64,000 nt of DNA from Arion vulgaris (GCA_020796225.1 CM036765.1:6606805-6670804); one strand, 5' to 3'; positions 10,533-21,291 are shown, numbered from the stretch's first letter. Notes: generated by a model from the sequence alone, not told the origin. Numbers and translations: made by a program.

Positions 10533-11291
10533 CATTGATTGATTAATATGACAATCATCATTGCGCTTCCGTGAATAACCCTGTGTGCTCTGTTCTCTAT
10601 CTTACACATGAATATTTCAACGGTAGTGCACACACTCCAGCACACCGTCGAGAGTCCCAGATGTAATGTGGATAATAGCAAACATTTAAATGCGTTTTAC
10701 GTTAATTTCTGTAAGGAATTGTGGTCTGGCAGCGGTTTTTCCCTAAACTTTTACTTTCATCAATTCTAAACTGTGTTTTCTTTTTATGTGCTCAACTTGA
10801 ATACTGGATCTACATTTTTATCTTCCAGGCTAGGAAATTTATCTTCCAGGCTAGGACATTTATCTTCCAGGCTAGGAAATGTATCTTCCAGGCTAGGACA
10901 TTTATCTTCCAGGCTAGGAAATGTATCTTCCAGGCTAGGACATTTATCTTCCAGGCTAGGAAATGTATCTTCCACGCTAGGACATTTTTCTTCCAGGCTA
11001 GGAAATGTATCTTCCAGGCTAGGACATTTATCTTCCAGGCTAGGACATTTATCTTTCAGGCTAGGACATTTTATCTTCCAGACTAGGGAATTTATCTTCC
11101 AGACTAGGACATTTATCTTCCAGGCTAGGACATTTATCTTCCAGACTAGGACATTTATCTTCCAGGCTAGGACATTTATCTTCCAGGCTAGGACATTTAT
11201 TTCCCATACATTGAGATCAGGGATCTATGGAAACATCAAATCGTTCTACACGGGATTCGAACCGTGTACCTTTGGATCGAGAGGCGCCAAC
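10533..11291 (-). repeat. SINE-B carrying an internal 21-bp minisatellite
   Basis: Both ends of SINE-B are present: the (TGAT)n-like tail at 10533 and the tRNA-like head at 11255-11291 (CGAACCGTGTACCTTTGG). The internal segment that normally reads TTTATCGTCTGTCTCC plus GACTAGGA is replaced by the array at 10820-11205. Confidence 0.8.
10820..11205. repeat. minisatellite, 21 bp x about 18
   Basis: Units of GGCTAGGACATTTATCTTCC plus A. The AAATTT, AAATGT and ACATTT variants alternate in the first half. Stop-free frames on both strands are artefacts. Confidence 0.97.
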
Positions 11292-11352
11292 TTGACCTTC
11301 ATTTCACAAAGATCTACTATTGAACAAATTGTATGATCGTTCTTAACTACAT

Positions 11353-12262
11353 TATTGAAGGGTCTCTCTGTAACGTTTAGAGCATAGATTCCCAAACTTT
11401 TTCTGCCCACCGCCCACGTTGCACAACATACACTTTGTAACGCCCCCTCCACATTATAACAGTTTGCCATGCCCCCTCCCCATATATACATGTTCTACTT
11501 TCTCTTTGACATAGAAAATTGATATATTTTTCTGTAATACATGGTCAATTTTCAAATGATTATATGCATGAAATAGAAAATTGATGAAAAAATGGATCAT
11601 GTAAGGTGGACATAAGATGAATTAGAATGCAGAATTCAAATTTTAAATGATTATTCAATCGCAAAATCACGAAAATAATTTATTTTAAAATATTTATTAT
11701 TAATTTCTTCTTTAAGGAGCCACCAACCCCTAATCGCCTGAACACCCCCAATTCTTCTGAACCCACTATCGCCCCCTAGAACGCTTCAGCGTCCACTGGG
11801 GGCGGTACCGCCCACTTTGGGAAACGCTGGTTTAGAGGTTAGGTGCTCGTCTCTTGTGCTACATGTAACCTGTTCGCTCCCTTGTGAAGCCATTGGGATA
11901 TTTTTGCAGATTGATGATCTTAGTGTAGGTGAGATCATATTCCAAGTCCTATTGGACACGAACCATATAACGTAGTCACGTGTTCAATTTGAGCACGTTA
12001 CAGAACCCTTTGCAGTTCAAAATCGAAAAATGCTGGAAAGCAGCCGCCAGGGCAAAACTACTAAGAAAAGTTTTTAAAATAAAATCTCTTCAAAATAGTT
12101 TTACCACTCTAAAATTACACCGAGACCCTCGTCGGTGCTACGGAGTTCGTGCATTGCAGCTGAGATCAGTCTGTGTAAAAGTGAGATCGACGCACACATG
12201 GTTACTCATCGAAGTGCAATGATGACGGTCCTATCAATCAATCAATCAATCAATCAATCAAT
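11353..12262 (+). repeat. SINE-B, full length, split by an hAT-like element
   Basis: The head GGGTCTCTCTGTAACGTTTAGAG lies at 11360-11382 and resumes at 11830. The body has GATCTTAGTGTAGGTGAGATC, GAGCACGTTACAGAACCC and GCTACGGAGTTCGTGCA. The end is (ATCA)n at 12230-12262. The head resembles a tRNA gene (TAGAGGTTAGGTGCTCG). Confidence 0.85.
11383..11829. mobile_element. non-autonomous hAT-like element, 447 bp
   Basis: It is flanked by an exact 8-bp duplication GTTTAGAG (11375-11382 and 11830-11837), the hAT hallmark. The ends CATAGATTCCCAAACT and AGTTTGGGAAACGCTG-like (AAGTGGGCGG reading inward) form short imperfect inverted repeats. There is no transposase frame inside. The host is SINE-B, so it is younger than that SINE copy. 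Confidence 0.85.
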
Positions 12263-12782
12263 TTAATGAAAATATCTTTCCTAAATGTGAAATGTGCACA
12301 ATTTATGATACAAATAACAATAATATTCGTGTTATACGCTTGGGATACAAATGTGTGTGAAGAAATGCAAATGTAATTAGTGGTAATTATAAATTTACTT
12401 AATGACAACCAAAAAATAAAAGTAAAATAACGAGCTTGGAAGAAAAGAAATGATACAAGAAAATCTAGCTTAACAATTAATCAATATCATATAATAAATT
12501 GTCATGAGTTTTGAGGACAGAAAGATGAAGTTGTTTTTTTCTGGAAATGGTATTGTGTAAAAAGCAATTAACTCGGCAGAAAATTATCGTGATCGAATGT
12601 TTATTTAGGAAAAGTAATGCAAAATGATTTGATAGACATTTTACTTTGACATTGTAGGCTGCAGGGGCGTTGTTTGCGAGGGGTAATTGCGAGGAACAAT
12701 TGCGAGGACAATTGCGAGGGACAATTGAGCACGGAAAGTATGTGTAACGTTTTGTGTAATAAAAGCGGAAGTACATTATAAA
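12263..12782. other. unassigned AT-rich DNA
   Basis: Contains a small repeat of GCGAGGACAATT near 12680-12730. Nothing else recognised. Confidence 0.4.
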
Positions 12783-12785
12783 TAA

Positions 12786-12798
12786 ATAATATATATAT

Positions 12799-12851
<53 letters not shown>
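12786..12851. repeat. (AT)n microsatellite
   Basis: A pure or nearly pure TA run. Frames reading through it are spurious. Confidence 0.97.
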
Positions 12852-12852
<1 letters not shown>

Positions 12853-12862
12853 CATATATACC

Positions 12863-13245
12863 GATGCAAACATTAAAGAACAAAATTGATGCTTTTGAAA
12901 TATAGTGTTAGAGAGAAGTTCTTAGTACATCCTGAACAGAGATGAGAAAAACGAAGACATTCTACAAGACCTGCATATCGAAGAGCATTGGCTGATAAAT
13001 AATATCATGTCCCTGAAGATGCAATATTTTGGCCATGTTAAACGCCACAGTGGTTTAGAAAGAACGGTACTGAAAGGCATGGTTTCTGGAGTACAAGGCA
13101 AGGGGACAACCATGAAGAAGTTGGCAGCAGGACATCATAGAAATCATGAACATGACTCTGTAAAAGACGGGGGAACTTGCTAGTGACAGTGCTTTTCAGG
13201 CAGGCTGTGATAAAAGCGACGTTCCGCAAGAGACATGCAACTAGC
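12863..13245 (+). pseudogene. LINE RT C-terminal fragment
   Basis: Reads an F-E-x-x-C-like block, WLINNIMSLKMQYFGHVKRH, then SGLERT and a degraded basic block, ending ELASDSAFQ. It is the same family as 30775-31690 and is cut by the insertion of MAR3 at 13246. Confidence 0.65.
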
Positions 13246-13247
13246 TA

Positions 13248-15067
13248 TAGTCCGTTCAATAACTCATGCCCACAGTCCAATGCGAATTGTAGCAAAACCA
13301 TCTATTCCACAGTAGCGAAACTTTGCACCCAATCTTATAATTATACCGACGCAAATGTCTGATGGAAGAAATTGCTATAGGAAACCTGGATTTTGTAATA
13401 TAACGGTTTCCTTTGATGTTGGCGGCATATTTGGCGAGTCTGATACAGAATTTTAGTTTTTACAATAAATGCACCAATATGATATTCGATGTCAAGTCTC
13501 ATTGAAAGGCGTATCATCCGAGCTCATACATGGGGGCCAGTGTTGATACTTGCAATGGTGTCAGGAAATAAACAAGAAATGTAGATTTAATTGTATTATT
13601 GTTGTTTAAAAAAATAATTTACATTACAGTTAAAGTTAGCTGCCATGTCATAATCGCATCCCCCTTTCCCGTCCAGGCTTGGGATTGGCAATGGCGGAGC
13701 TACTTTGAGACGTTCTCTTCAAATCGCTACTTCCTCGGTACAATGGGCGTGTGTTAACATATGTGGTAGGGGGTATCACTACAATAAAATAGTTCTTTAC
13801 TTTGGTTCTTGTATACTGTGGTACAGATGAGCCATATGTGCCTGGGGTCAATATTGGGACAACGCCGCGATAGGATTAGTTGAGCCCAATGTCCAGACAG
13901 TCTAGAGGCAGGTAAATGTGATCACAGTGAGAACTGATGGAAATGTTGAGGCAAGCACCAGGACAGAACGAGCACGCATGCCGACGATAAACGGGTAGGC
14001 CCACCAGTGGGTAGACGTGCATGGCGCTGATGGTGAGGAACGTGGCAGGCGTAGTGGTGAGCGGACCAACAAAGGTGCAGAAAAACTGGAAAGCCCAGCA
14101 GAGGCTTGAATCCAGTGCGCGTTTCCGCTCGCAGCGTACTACTACTGCCTTGTAGTTAGATTGGGGATACTCAAAAGCTAGTGGAGCAAACCGTACACAA
14201 AACTGGACGGAAGGAAAACCAAGTAGTCCACAAAAGACCGGCAATCTGGGCAGATGACGCTCAACAGCCCGAGAGGGTAGGTCGTCTAAGGATCGCTACC
14301 ATAAAAGAAAATAGCAGCCTGCTGCCTTGCAGTTTGGCTGGGGACAGTCAAAGGTTAACGGAGAGCGAACCCAGTAAACGCTGGTTGAAATCGGACACGT
14401 CGCCGCAGGACATACACAAGAGCTTCTAATGGTACCGAAGATTGTGACGTAAAACAAACGTTCTTGGCAAAGGCTGTTTATATATCACAATAAGAATGAT
14501 AAAAATGGTAGAAAAAGAACGATCCAGAGAGAGAGAGTGAGATAGTGAGATGATCCTCTTTGTGGAAATGCGCGTATAGTACGAGATAACACTTTTTACA
14601 TTGTAACTTCAAACTCATTAGAAATGTTATATCAATGTTTGTTTTGAGAAGTCAACAATATGACCCAATAGCCTCACACTAATTTCGGTATACGCCTTTA
14701 ACTAAAAGTTTGTGTCGCACTTATGACGTCATTTAATTACCATGTTCAAGCTCGAGTTGATTTAGTGCGCGGAAAATGCAAGAATTGTTAAAAAAAACTA
14801 CGGATTTCGTTCTAAATGTTGCTAACTTTGTCGTCAATGTATTAAATGTCTGTAAACATGAGTTTTCTTCAACCATGCCAATGGACGCGTTAAATATATA
14901 GCACAAAGAAGGAAACTTTTAGATGGTATTCGAAACTTTTGAATGGCAAAAACTATTTTGTAGCGTCGGGAACATGTGTAGTTCACATGCAAGTTTTCAA
15001 GTTATTTCATCAAATGGTTACAAAGATACACATTTTTCTCTGTGGGCATGACAAGTTGAACGGACTA
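13248..15067 (-). mobile_element. MAR3: diverged Tc1/mariner-type element, 1.82 kb
   Basis: The terminal inverted repeats start TAGTCCGTTCAA and reach CATGCCCACAG on both ends. They are flanked by TA at 13246-13247 and 15068-15069. The segment at about 14590-14790 is alignable by eye to the 5' untranslated part of MAR1/MAR2 (CTCATTAGAAATGTTATATC, AGTCAACA, TATACGCCT, GACGTCAT), which places it on the minus strand. I cannot read a transposase, so it is probably non-autonomous or eroded. It contains element X pieces. Confidence 0.65.
14141..14545 (+). repeat. element X, tandem partial copies inside MAR3
   Basis: A degenerate piece at 14141-14200 and a better one from about 14310 (TGCTGCCTTGCAGTTTGGCTGG, AGCGAACCCAGTAAACGCTGG) run to a GAGAGAGAGTGAGA tail. 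Element X is a SINE-like repeat related to M. Confidence 0.7.
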
Positions 15068-15069
15068 TA

Positions 15070-15215
15070 GATGCATACCGATAGGTGCGACAAGAGAGGA
15101 AAACCATGCGAGAAACCCTAGTAGATATATCAACCAACACAGAACGCCAGTTGTTGATCTAAATATTCTTAGGAGGAGATCGGACGAATTATGAACATAT
15201 CCAATGTACAGTAAA
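15070..15215 (+). pseudogene. LINE 3' fragment, domain after RNase H
   Basis: Reads the INQHRTPVVDLNILRRRSDE block, matching the minus-strand copies at 6725-7029 and 21685-21981 and the plus copy at 52549-52932. It starts directly at the right TA of MAR3. Confidence 0.6.
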
Positions 15216-15224
15216 AATGATCCA

Positions 15225-15475
15225 CAAATGAACAATAAGAAAAAGAAGATGTTGATAAGCTGAGTATACTCTGAGAGGAAATGATCAAAGAATCACATTT
15301 GTAGTCATTGAAGTGGAAAGCAAAGGGTTCAAGAAAGAAAAGAGGTACTTCGAAAACTTTTATGTGAATTTTAATAAGAGCACCAGATTCAATTCCATTG
15401 AAGAAAGTGAACAAATTACCCAAAATAGAGTGGTACGGAGAAATTTCTTGAGATCATATTTAAAGTATAGCGGTC
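15225..15475 (+). pseudogene. LINE RT C-terminal fragment
   Basis: LRGNDQRITF, then SKGFKKEKR and a Q-NR-like end, co-linear with 7815-8060. Broken frames. Confidence 0.55.
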
Positions 15476-15960
15476 ATCATCAGATAGCATGTCCTGAGCA
15501 GAATTTTGCAACTTTAACAGTCCTTCAGAATTTCTCTCTCTCTCATAGGCCAGATGCCCTCACCTCTGCAGTCGTTGTGCTGAGATTATCAGTAACATCC
15601 TGAATCCATCTTCTCCGTGGTCTTCCTCTTCTCCACTTTAACGTGATGCCTCCTTCTATAATGGCCTTCTCCAACACTTTGTGTCTCTTATATCTCCAAA
15701 ATACTTCAATTTTCTCATTCTTTTTTGTAGCATCAGCTTGTTTTTTTTTTATTTTGAGTTCTTTATATATATATATCTATTTGTTCACTTCTCTGTCCAT
15801 GGTGTGCTGAGGACTCTTCTGTAATACTTATATCCAAAAAACACATATGCTTTATTTCAACGCCTTGTTAAATGTCTATGTTTTACATCCATAAGTTTCC
15901 ATTGAGAATATGCATGCTTTTAGTATTCTGATCTTTAATTTCCTACCACTAAGATATCAT
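15475..15960 (-). pseudogene. LINE RT C-terminal fragment
   Basis: The minus strand carries the RKRRWIQD-like block (CCATCTTCTCCGTGGTCTTCC), the KYFGH-equivalent (CAAAATACTTCAATTTTC) and the SWTEK-equivalent. It is one of five minus-strand copies of this family in the window (also 41395, 44545 and 63120). Confidence 0.7.
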
Positions 15961-15999
15961 ATTGTTTATATATTTGTTTATTTTTTTTGCAAGGCAATG

Positions 16000-16205
16000 T
16001 TTCTGGCTGAATATAGTAGAACACGGCTGTCATGGGGATGACCCGTGTTTAATCCAAGGAAAGGCCAATAATTTTTTCTGTTGGGGGCATAAAAGAAAAA
16101 TCTGAACCTGAATAGTTTCGCGAGTCTACACTAGCCATGCCACAATTAAATTCCTCATGCTCTCATCCTCCCTATCATATACCGCTCTAAAAAGTGGTAC
16201 TACGG
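16000..16205 (+). repeat. SINE-F, degenerate copy
   Basis: CATGGGGATGACCCGTGTTTAA, AAGGCCAATAATTTTTTCTG, GGGGGCATAAAAG and CTACACTAGCCATGCC, co-linear with 5640-5850. Confidence 0.6.
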
Positions 16206-16229
16206 TCAGGGAAATATGTTAGAACCGAT

Positions 16230-16430
16230 AGGAACTTATTGTCTGATTCTTTATGTTCTCTGTTGTGTTGTAAGACATGAATTTATTCATCTCTGTGTTA
16301 CACTTTGCTTGATAAAGGTATTTTGGCTGAAACGTTGCTTTGTATCGTTATTGTCTTTGTATTTTGTAAAACTAGTCCCTTTTGTGACGTGTTTCGCCAG
16401 TTCTACACAGTTTGACTGTCATCTTCTTTT
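16230..16430 (+). repeat. element P fragment with GATAAAGG...GAAACG motif
   Basis: Contains TTGCTTGATAAAGGTATTTTGG followed by CTGAAACGTTGC, then TTTGTATTTTGTAAAACTAG and GACGTGTTTCGCCA. This matches the right arm of the palindrome at 32406-32925. Confidence 0.65.
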
Positions 16431-16529
16431 ATATCGAAAATTCTACAGCCAGTAACGACACTTAACAAAAGTTCATTCCATCTCCATCTCAAGTTATCAA
16501 TGAACCGAGATATTCTAAAAATTCTCCAG

Positions 16530-16595
16530 AGAATGGTAATAGAAGGTATAGTCCCTGGAGTACAACACAGGGGACAATCAAGTCAACCTTCAATA
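16530..16595 (+). pseudogene. short LINE fragment
   Basis: Reads RMVIEGIVPGVQHRGQ, matching the L-E-R-T-x-L-G block of the 12863 copy. Very short. Confidence 0.45.
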
Positions 16596-16969
16596 TTTTT
16601 CTCTGTTGATATAAGCATCATCAAGTATAACTGCACGAGAGAAATATAATATTAAAAAAAAATGTTTTTAATTTTATTTGCAATTTTTACGAAGATCAAA
16701 ATGTTTTCAATTATGTTGAGTGTATATTTAGCTACAAATTCTCATTCTTTGATATGTGTTACACATTTTCTAACTAATATTATTACTTGTCAAAGGTTTG
16801 AGAAATTCTAAGCATGATCTAATAATATTTTAACTTTTGATACTATCATTGATATTATAAACGTAGATTTCTCATATACTTTTTTAAATAGAAACTTAAG
16901 GTATCACTGCTGAACAGACAAATTTCAACACCGAAAACGAAAACTTAGCGAAGGTTGAAGCGTATCTTT
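16596..16969. other. unassigned AT-rich DNA
   Basis: No family or coding signal seen. Confidence 0.4.
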
Positions 16970-16971
16970 GA

Positions 16972-17001
16972 GTGGGGTCCCTGTGACTTAGAGGTTAGGT
17001 C
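16972..17001 (+). repeat. SINE-B head only
   Basis: GGGGTCCCTGTGACTTAGAGGTTAGG is the first part of the SINE-B tRNA-like head. It ends abruptly at an hAT-like terminus. Confidence 0.65.
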
Positions 17002-17085
17002 AGTGTTTCCCATCATGGGGTCCACGCTCCACAGGGGCAATTTGATTATTAGGGGGTGCAATTTGATTGTTAAGGGGGCAATTAA
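17001..17085. mobile_element. hAT-like element, one end only
   Basis: Begins CAGTGTTTCCCATCATGGGG, followed by AGGGGGCAATT repeats, as expected of a non-autonomous hAT terminus. No second end or target duplication is found. Confidence 0.45.
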
Positions 17086-17122
17086 ATATGCATTTTATGT
17101 ATGTATATGTATGTATATATAT

Positions 17123-17370
17123 GTGAACGTCTGTAGCTCAAGCATTAATGAGATCGATCACAAACCCAAGAGTGCCTGGTTCAAACCCCACGGTGGGCAA
17201 GTTTGGAAGCAAATTCGTTTCCATGGAATTTTTACAAAAGGTAAAAGTAGACCTCACCGTTTAGAAAGTAAAGACAAACTACTGAACGTATAAGTGGTGC
17301 CTAGAAAATCAACGACTCGTTTACTGTGGTTGATGGCTACGTCCTGTAAAGGATATGCCACGATTTTCAT
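17123..17370 (+). repeat. SINE-E, full copy
   Basis: tRNA-like head: CGTCTGTAGCTCAAGCATTAA (A box) and GGTTCAAACCCC (B box). Then GTGGGCAAGTTTGGAAGCAA, TATAAGTGGTGCCTAGAAAA and the 3' block GTCCTGTAAAGGATATGCCACG. This is the best-preserved head of the family in the window. Confidence 0.8.
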
Positions 17371-17431
17371 TTCATTATATATATTAAAAAGGTGTACAAG
17401 AATTTTAGAAAGGCATAGCACAAAAAAGGTT

Positions 17432-17762
17432 GGGAAGCAAGGGTAAGATACTCGTCTCTCGTGCCAAAGGTACCTGGTTATCTCCCTCGTATAGCCATCT
17501 GGATATTTTCCAGATATTCCCTGATCTCAGTGTAGGTGAGATCGAGTTCCTAGTCCTATCGGATAAGGACGATAAAACGTAGGCCCCGCGTTCAATTTGA
17601 GCACGTAAAAGAACCCTTGACAGTTCAAAACCGAGAAGAGCAGGCTGGAATGCCGCTGCCCCAGCAACATTCATTATAAAAGATTAAAAATAAAATTTCT
17701 ACAAAAGTATCTACACCATCTTCAAAATTACATCGGGGACCCTTACCGGTGATACGGAGTTC
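17432..17762 (+). repeat. SINE-B, 3'-truncated
   Basis: Head with CTCGTCTCTCGTGCCAAAGGTA, body with CTGATCTCAGTGTAGGTGAG and AGAAGAGCAGGCTGGAATGC, ending at GTGATACGGAGTTCCGCC, where element M sequence begins. Confidence 0.8.
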
Positions 17763-17764
17763 CG

Positions 17765-17920
17765 CCTATGGAAGCTACCCTAGTAAATATAAAGCGGAGC
17801 AGATAAAGCGGATACTTGTAGATGCATAACTGGCACAACGTACAATATCTCTTAGTTTCTGATCACATAGAGTATTTTAATAACAAGTCGTCGATATGGA
17901 ACGTTTGAAGAGAAAGAAAA
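17765..17920 (+). repeat. element M, 3' portion
   Basis: GAAGCTACCCTAGTAAATA, GCATAACTGGCACAACGTAC, then a GTCGATATGGAACGTTTGAAGAG tail. The head is absent. Confidence 0.7.
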
Positions 17921-17950
17921 ACTCACACGATTTGCGGTTTTTGTGTTTTT

Positions 17951-18152
17951 TTTCGATCCAGAAGCACTTGAGCTTTTTCAGCTCTTCGGCTCGGTGCCAT
18001 GGACATAGTAACCCTTCGGTTCGGTGCCACGAACACCGTAAATCTGGGGAATCTGTGGCTTTTTCTGCCATCCCGCGGAATTGAACCCGCACACACAGAG
18101 GGATAGTCACCCGTAGTCCAACGCGCTACGAACACGCTGGGCAGACGGGCAA
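17951..18152 (-). repeat. SINE-A, full copy with target duplication
   Basis: A complete copy in reverse. The flanks GATTTGCGGTTT (17939-17950) and GATTTGCGTTT (18153-18163) are an 11-12 bp duplication. Confidence 0.85.
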
Positions 18153-18354
18153 GATTTGCGTTTAAATGCAGTGCCCTAACCATTTATCAACAATGACCGC
18201 TACCAGAAATAAAGAATACATAACATATTTTCAGCCTAACTAGTTAACTCTTTCGTCATTTTCAGTTGATATACTTGCTCGTAATAATTTTTAATATGAC
18301 GCAAAGACATTATACCAGCTAATTATGTCAGTACTGTCAATAATATTTCTTGTT

Positions 18355-18548
18355 GGTGCTGTAGGACAGGTGAGACATGAGCCTGTGAAATTTAATGATC
18401 GCATTGCTAGTGCAATCGTCGCCAAACTGTTCAGGTTTGGATTTTTCTTTATGCCCACAACAGAAAAAAACGCATTGATCTTACCGTGGATTGAACCCAG
18501 GTCTCCCGCATGGGAGCAGCGCTCTAATCCATTCGGCCAGACTCTCCA
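18355..18548 (-). repeat. SINE-F with tRNA-like head
   Basis: On the minus strand the head reads GAGAGTCTGGCCGAATGGATTAG, then CCATGCGGGAGACCTGGGTTCAATCC. This is a convincing tRNA-derived A box and B box, with GGGCATAAAGAAAAATCC after it. It defines the head of this family, which is eroded in the other copies. Confidence 0.75.
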
Positions 18549-18751
18549 CTAATTCAGTATACATTACTGTGGTCTTAGACAACATAAGGCCAGCGGGCTC
18601 GGATAAAAAGTCACGGAAATCAGACCACATTTGTCACGTGACCCCGCATTTCAGTATTGTTAGATACAGACAAACTCACTTTACAAACAAAACAAAATGC
18701 TAAATCAATGTTATATTATGATATAAATTAAGTTTAACACTAAGAAATATC

Positions 18752-18939
18752 GAGAGCCGCTGTAGCGTAGTTGTGAACTCGCTTCGCAAGGCTGGTGGTC
18801 TGGCTTCAGCTCCCGCAATGCGCGTGGAATTTTTCCCGACCACGACGGCTCTCAGGTCGACCCAGCCTCAACTGGGTACCAGACATGCTCTGTACCACCT
18901 ATATACCACGAGGTATGAAAGGGTTCCTTTACTTTTTTC
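18752..18939 (+). repeat. SINE-D, full copy with 13-bp target duplication
   Basis: Head GAGCCGCTGTAGCGTAGTTG, a CTGGCTTCAGCTCCC stretch in the B-box position, the CCCAGCCTCAACTGGGTACCAG hairpin block and a GGTTCCTTTACTTTTTT end. The flanks ACTAAGAAATATC and ACTAAGATATATC differ by one base. Confidence 0.85.
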
Positions 18940-18959
18940 ACTAAGATATATCAGTATTA

Positions 18960-20094
18960 TTAACATTTTGAATCAATAAATAACCATAGACTCGTAGAAT
19001 GGTGTAAAATTGCAGAAAACCGTACAGTGTTCTATCAAACACATATATAAACCAGCCCCCATTAAACAGGAATTTTTATTTTTACGGTCTGAGCTAGTCG
19101 GTCTTGTTAACGGGGGTGGGGGCGACGGCATTACAAAGTGGATGAGTCCAATATACAACTACAGAATTGCAGAGTGAAAAGGTTCACTAACTGAAATGAT
19201 TGATGAAATGATTGATGGAATGATTGATGGACTAACAAAATAATTAAATTTATCAATTATAAATGCTATCACATGTTGAGCAGTACACTATGATCGTGTT
19301 TGAAAATCCATAGATTGAAACAAGTTTTAAATCACACATTTTAACTTCACGAACATTTTTAGTTTCACAGTAACATTTTCTATCAATTGAACCGACGTCT
19401 CAACAAGATGTCATCCTTTTATACTTTCTGTTTTTTTCACCTGTGATTCTTTTATAGTCTTTTCAAACTAACCGATCGACCAAACTCACCTTATAATTTC
19501 TAAATCGGACATTTTGTATTTAAAGTTGGTGATCTCGTTCAACAGTTGAAACAGCAACAAGGAAAAGAGGGGGTATGGAAAGAGATGTGGGGGATGGAAG
19601 GGGCAGGGGAGGAGATTGAAGGTGTAACAACACAACCGGTGTTACCTTAGGCTAAGTCAATGACTACTCCTGGATATTATGAACAAGACGAAGAGGACAA
19701 ATTTGTTCGTTCTTAAGTTCCTGGGATAAATGGGAAGGCAATGATGTTTTTTTTTCTGTCCACCTGCACAAGGTCATGTAGTGTTAGATAACATAGAGAG
19801 ACTGACAGATGGAATTGCTGTGTCTTTGTTTCCTTTCGTTGTTTGTACGCGGCCCGAGGAGTAAACTTTGTAAAGTAAATATTTACTACACAGAACACGC
19901 TATAACCTTGTCAGAAACAGATTTTCGTGATCACCTTATCAATGTTTCTTTGTAGTTTTAATTTTACAGAATGAGTGATTGATTGATTGATTGCTCGATT
20001 GCTAGGACTAAGATTGATTTGTGTTTCGTGGTAAGAAAGCAGACTGGGGTTTTCGGCTCTTTCTCGAAAGGGAGGGTCATTGCAGAGCAAAGCA
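18960..20094. other. mostly unassigned DNA
   Basis: It contains short TGATTGATGAAATGATTGATGG repeats near 19196-19235, a purine-rich stretch at about 19558-19620 and a TGATTGATTGATTG run near 19975. No gene, and no family I can name. Confidence 0.4.
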
Positions 20095-20720
20095 CAGGAA
20101 TGTAGTACGTCTTTTTATATCTTGCGACCTCATGGACACAACGCAATACATTCTTATGTTTTAGGAGTCTCTGTGGCTGAGTTGCCTTGCGAGTCGAAGG
20201 TCGTGAGTTCGAATCCGGACCGTGGCCTTCTGTTCACGAGTGCAGTTTTTCCAGAGATCCCTAGGATTGTTGCCGGAGCTACGGAGCTCGTGCTTTGTGC
20301 AATACTCTCGGCAGGTGGCGTGCCATTTCTGCAGAGAGGAACTGAGCCATATGGGATAAAACACGGTGCAATGAAGTCAAACCTTCTGCTTTATACCCTT
20401 TAAATTCCTATGCTTCTTAGTGCTTCATATTCTATATGTGTATATGTTCAATTTATATAAGTTATATATATATAGATGTGATGTTTTATTGTATATCTTC
20501 TTTTTCCACTTCTAGTTTTTTGCATTTATTTTGTTATTCGATTTTAGTCACAGTTTTTCATTTTAGGATGTTTATGTCATAGTCTGTATGTAGTGTGCTG
20601 TGAAAGAAGTGGAATTCGTCACTCCTGTTCTTGATAAAGGCACTTTGGTCGAAACGGTGATGTGTATTGTTTTGTATTTTGTAAAACTACAGTACTTTGT
20701 TTTTACGTGTTTCGCCATAA
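20095..20720 (+). repeat. element P copy, split by SINE-C
   Basis: The left piece (TATATCTTGCGACC, AATACATTCTTATG) and the right piece from 20405 (ATGCTTCTTAGTGCTTCATA ... CTTGATAAAGGCACTTTGGTC ... ACGTGTTTCGCC) match, in order, the right arm of the 31880-32925 palindrome. SINE-C lies between them. Confidence 0.7.
20156..20404 (+). repeat. SINE-C, full copy nested in element P
   Basis: tRNA-like head GAGTCTCTGTGGCTGAGTTGCC with a B-box GAGTTCGAATCCGG. The body has TTCCAGAGATCCCTAGGATTG and TGGCGTGCCATTTCTGCAGAG. The end is GGGATAAAACACGGTGCAATG. A related copy is at 48523-48735. Confidence 0.8.
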
Positions 20721-20805
20721 CTTTTGAAGCAGAGACAAACACCGCAACTCCACTTTACAAGGAAACCCCACTTCCACCGTCCTTGTGAGTTCCCTCCGAA
20801 ACTTT

Positions 20806-21285
20806 ACAGACTGATTGAATGATAGAACTATTATCATTACGCTTCGGCTAATAAACATGTGAGTTTTTATCTCTTTCTTATACATAGGGATCTCTGCCAC
20901 AGTGCACAAACTCTGTAGCTTCGGCGCAGTGGCGGTTCGTGATCCTTTTTGTTGGTGGGGACAACAGAAGTTTTCGGAAAAGTCATGGTTTCAGTTAGGA
21001 TATATTTTAATGTATAAAATAATAAATACACGTTACACCTTATTTTTGGTTGTATCCAGGCCCCCTGACCCTTAATGACGAGCCGCCACTGCTTCGGAGA
21101 GTGTTTTTGATGTAAGTTTGACGATTTTCTATTGAGTCTCCTTTCTTATCGACTTTCAACTGTCATGTGTACATTTGCGTGCTAAATTTTAACACGGAAC
21201 ATACATTGATCGTCCGACTTCAATAGGACTAGGAACATGATCTCACTTACATTGAGATCAGTGATCTCTGTGCACTCAACTCCTT
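20806..21285 (-). repeat. SINE-B, split by a 165-bp hAT-like element
   Basis: The tail-side block GACTGATTGAATGATAG and ATTACGCTTCGGCTAAT lead to CTCTGTAGC at 20919. The body resumes after 21091 and runs through a GATCTCACTTACATTGAGATC block near 21238-21262. Confidence 0.75.
20927..21091. mobile_element. non-autonomous hAT-like element, 165 bp
   Basis: Ends CAGTGGCGGTTCGTGA and the inverted GACGAGCCGCCACTG form clear terminal inverted repeats. The flanking octamers CTTCGGCG (20919-20926) and CTTCGGAG (21092-21099) match at 7 of 8 positions. No coding capacity. Confidence 0.85.
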
Positions 21286-21291
21286 CGCGAG

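Noticed and set aside
10721..11336. Repetitive FQAR and SSRLG frames
   Set aside because: Frames of the 21-bp array inside a SINE-B; no protein signal.
13648..14244. Transposase of MAR3 in the minus-strand frames at 13648-13851 and 13876-14244
   Set aside because: No DDE blocks (no D-E-x-W or N-P-I-E motif) can be found in either frame.
18470..18548. A true tRNA gene on the minus strand
   Set aside because: The head is very tRNA-like but continues into SINE-F body sequence repeated at 25402 and 5640.
20166..20240. A true tRNA gene
   Set aside because: Good A and B boxes, but no foldable acceptor and anticodon arms, and the sequence continues as a repeated SINE body (also at 48523).
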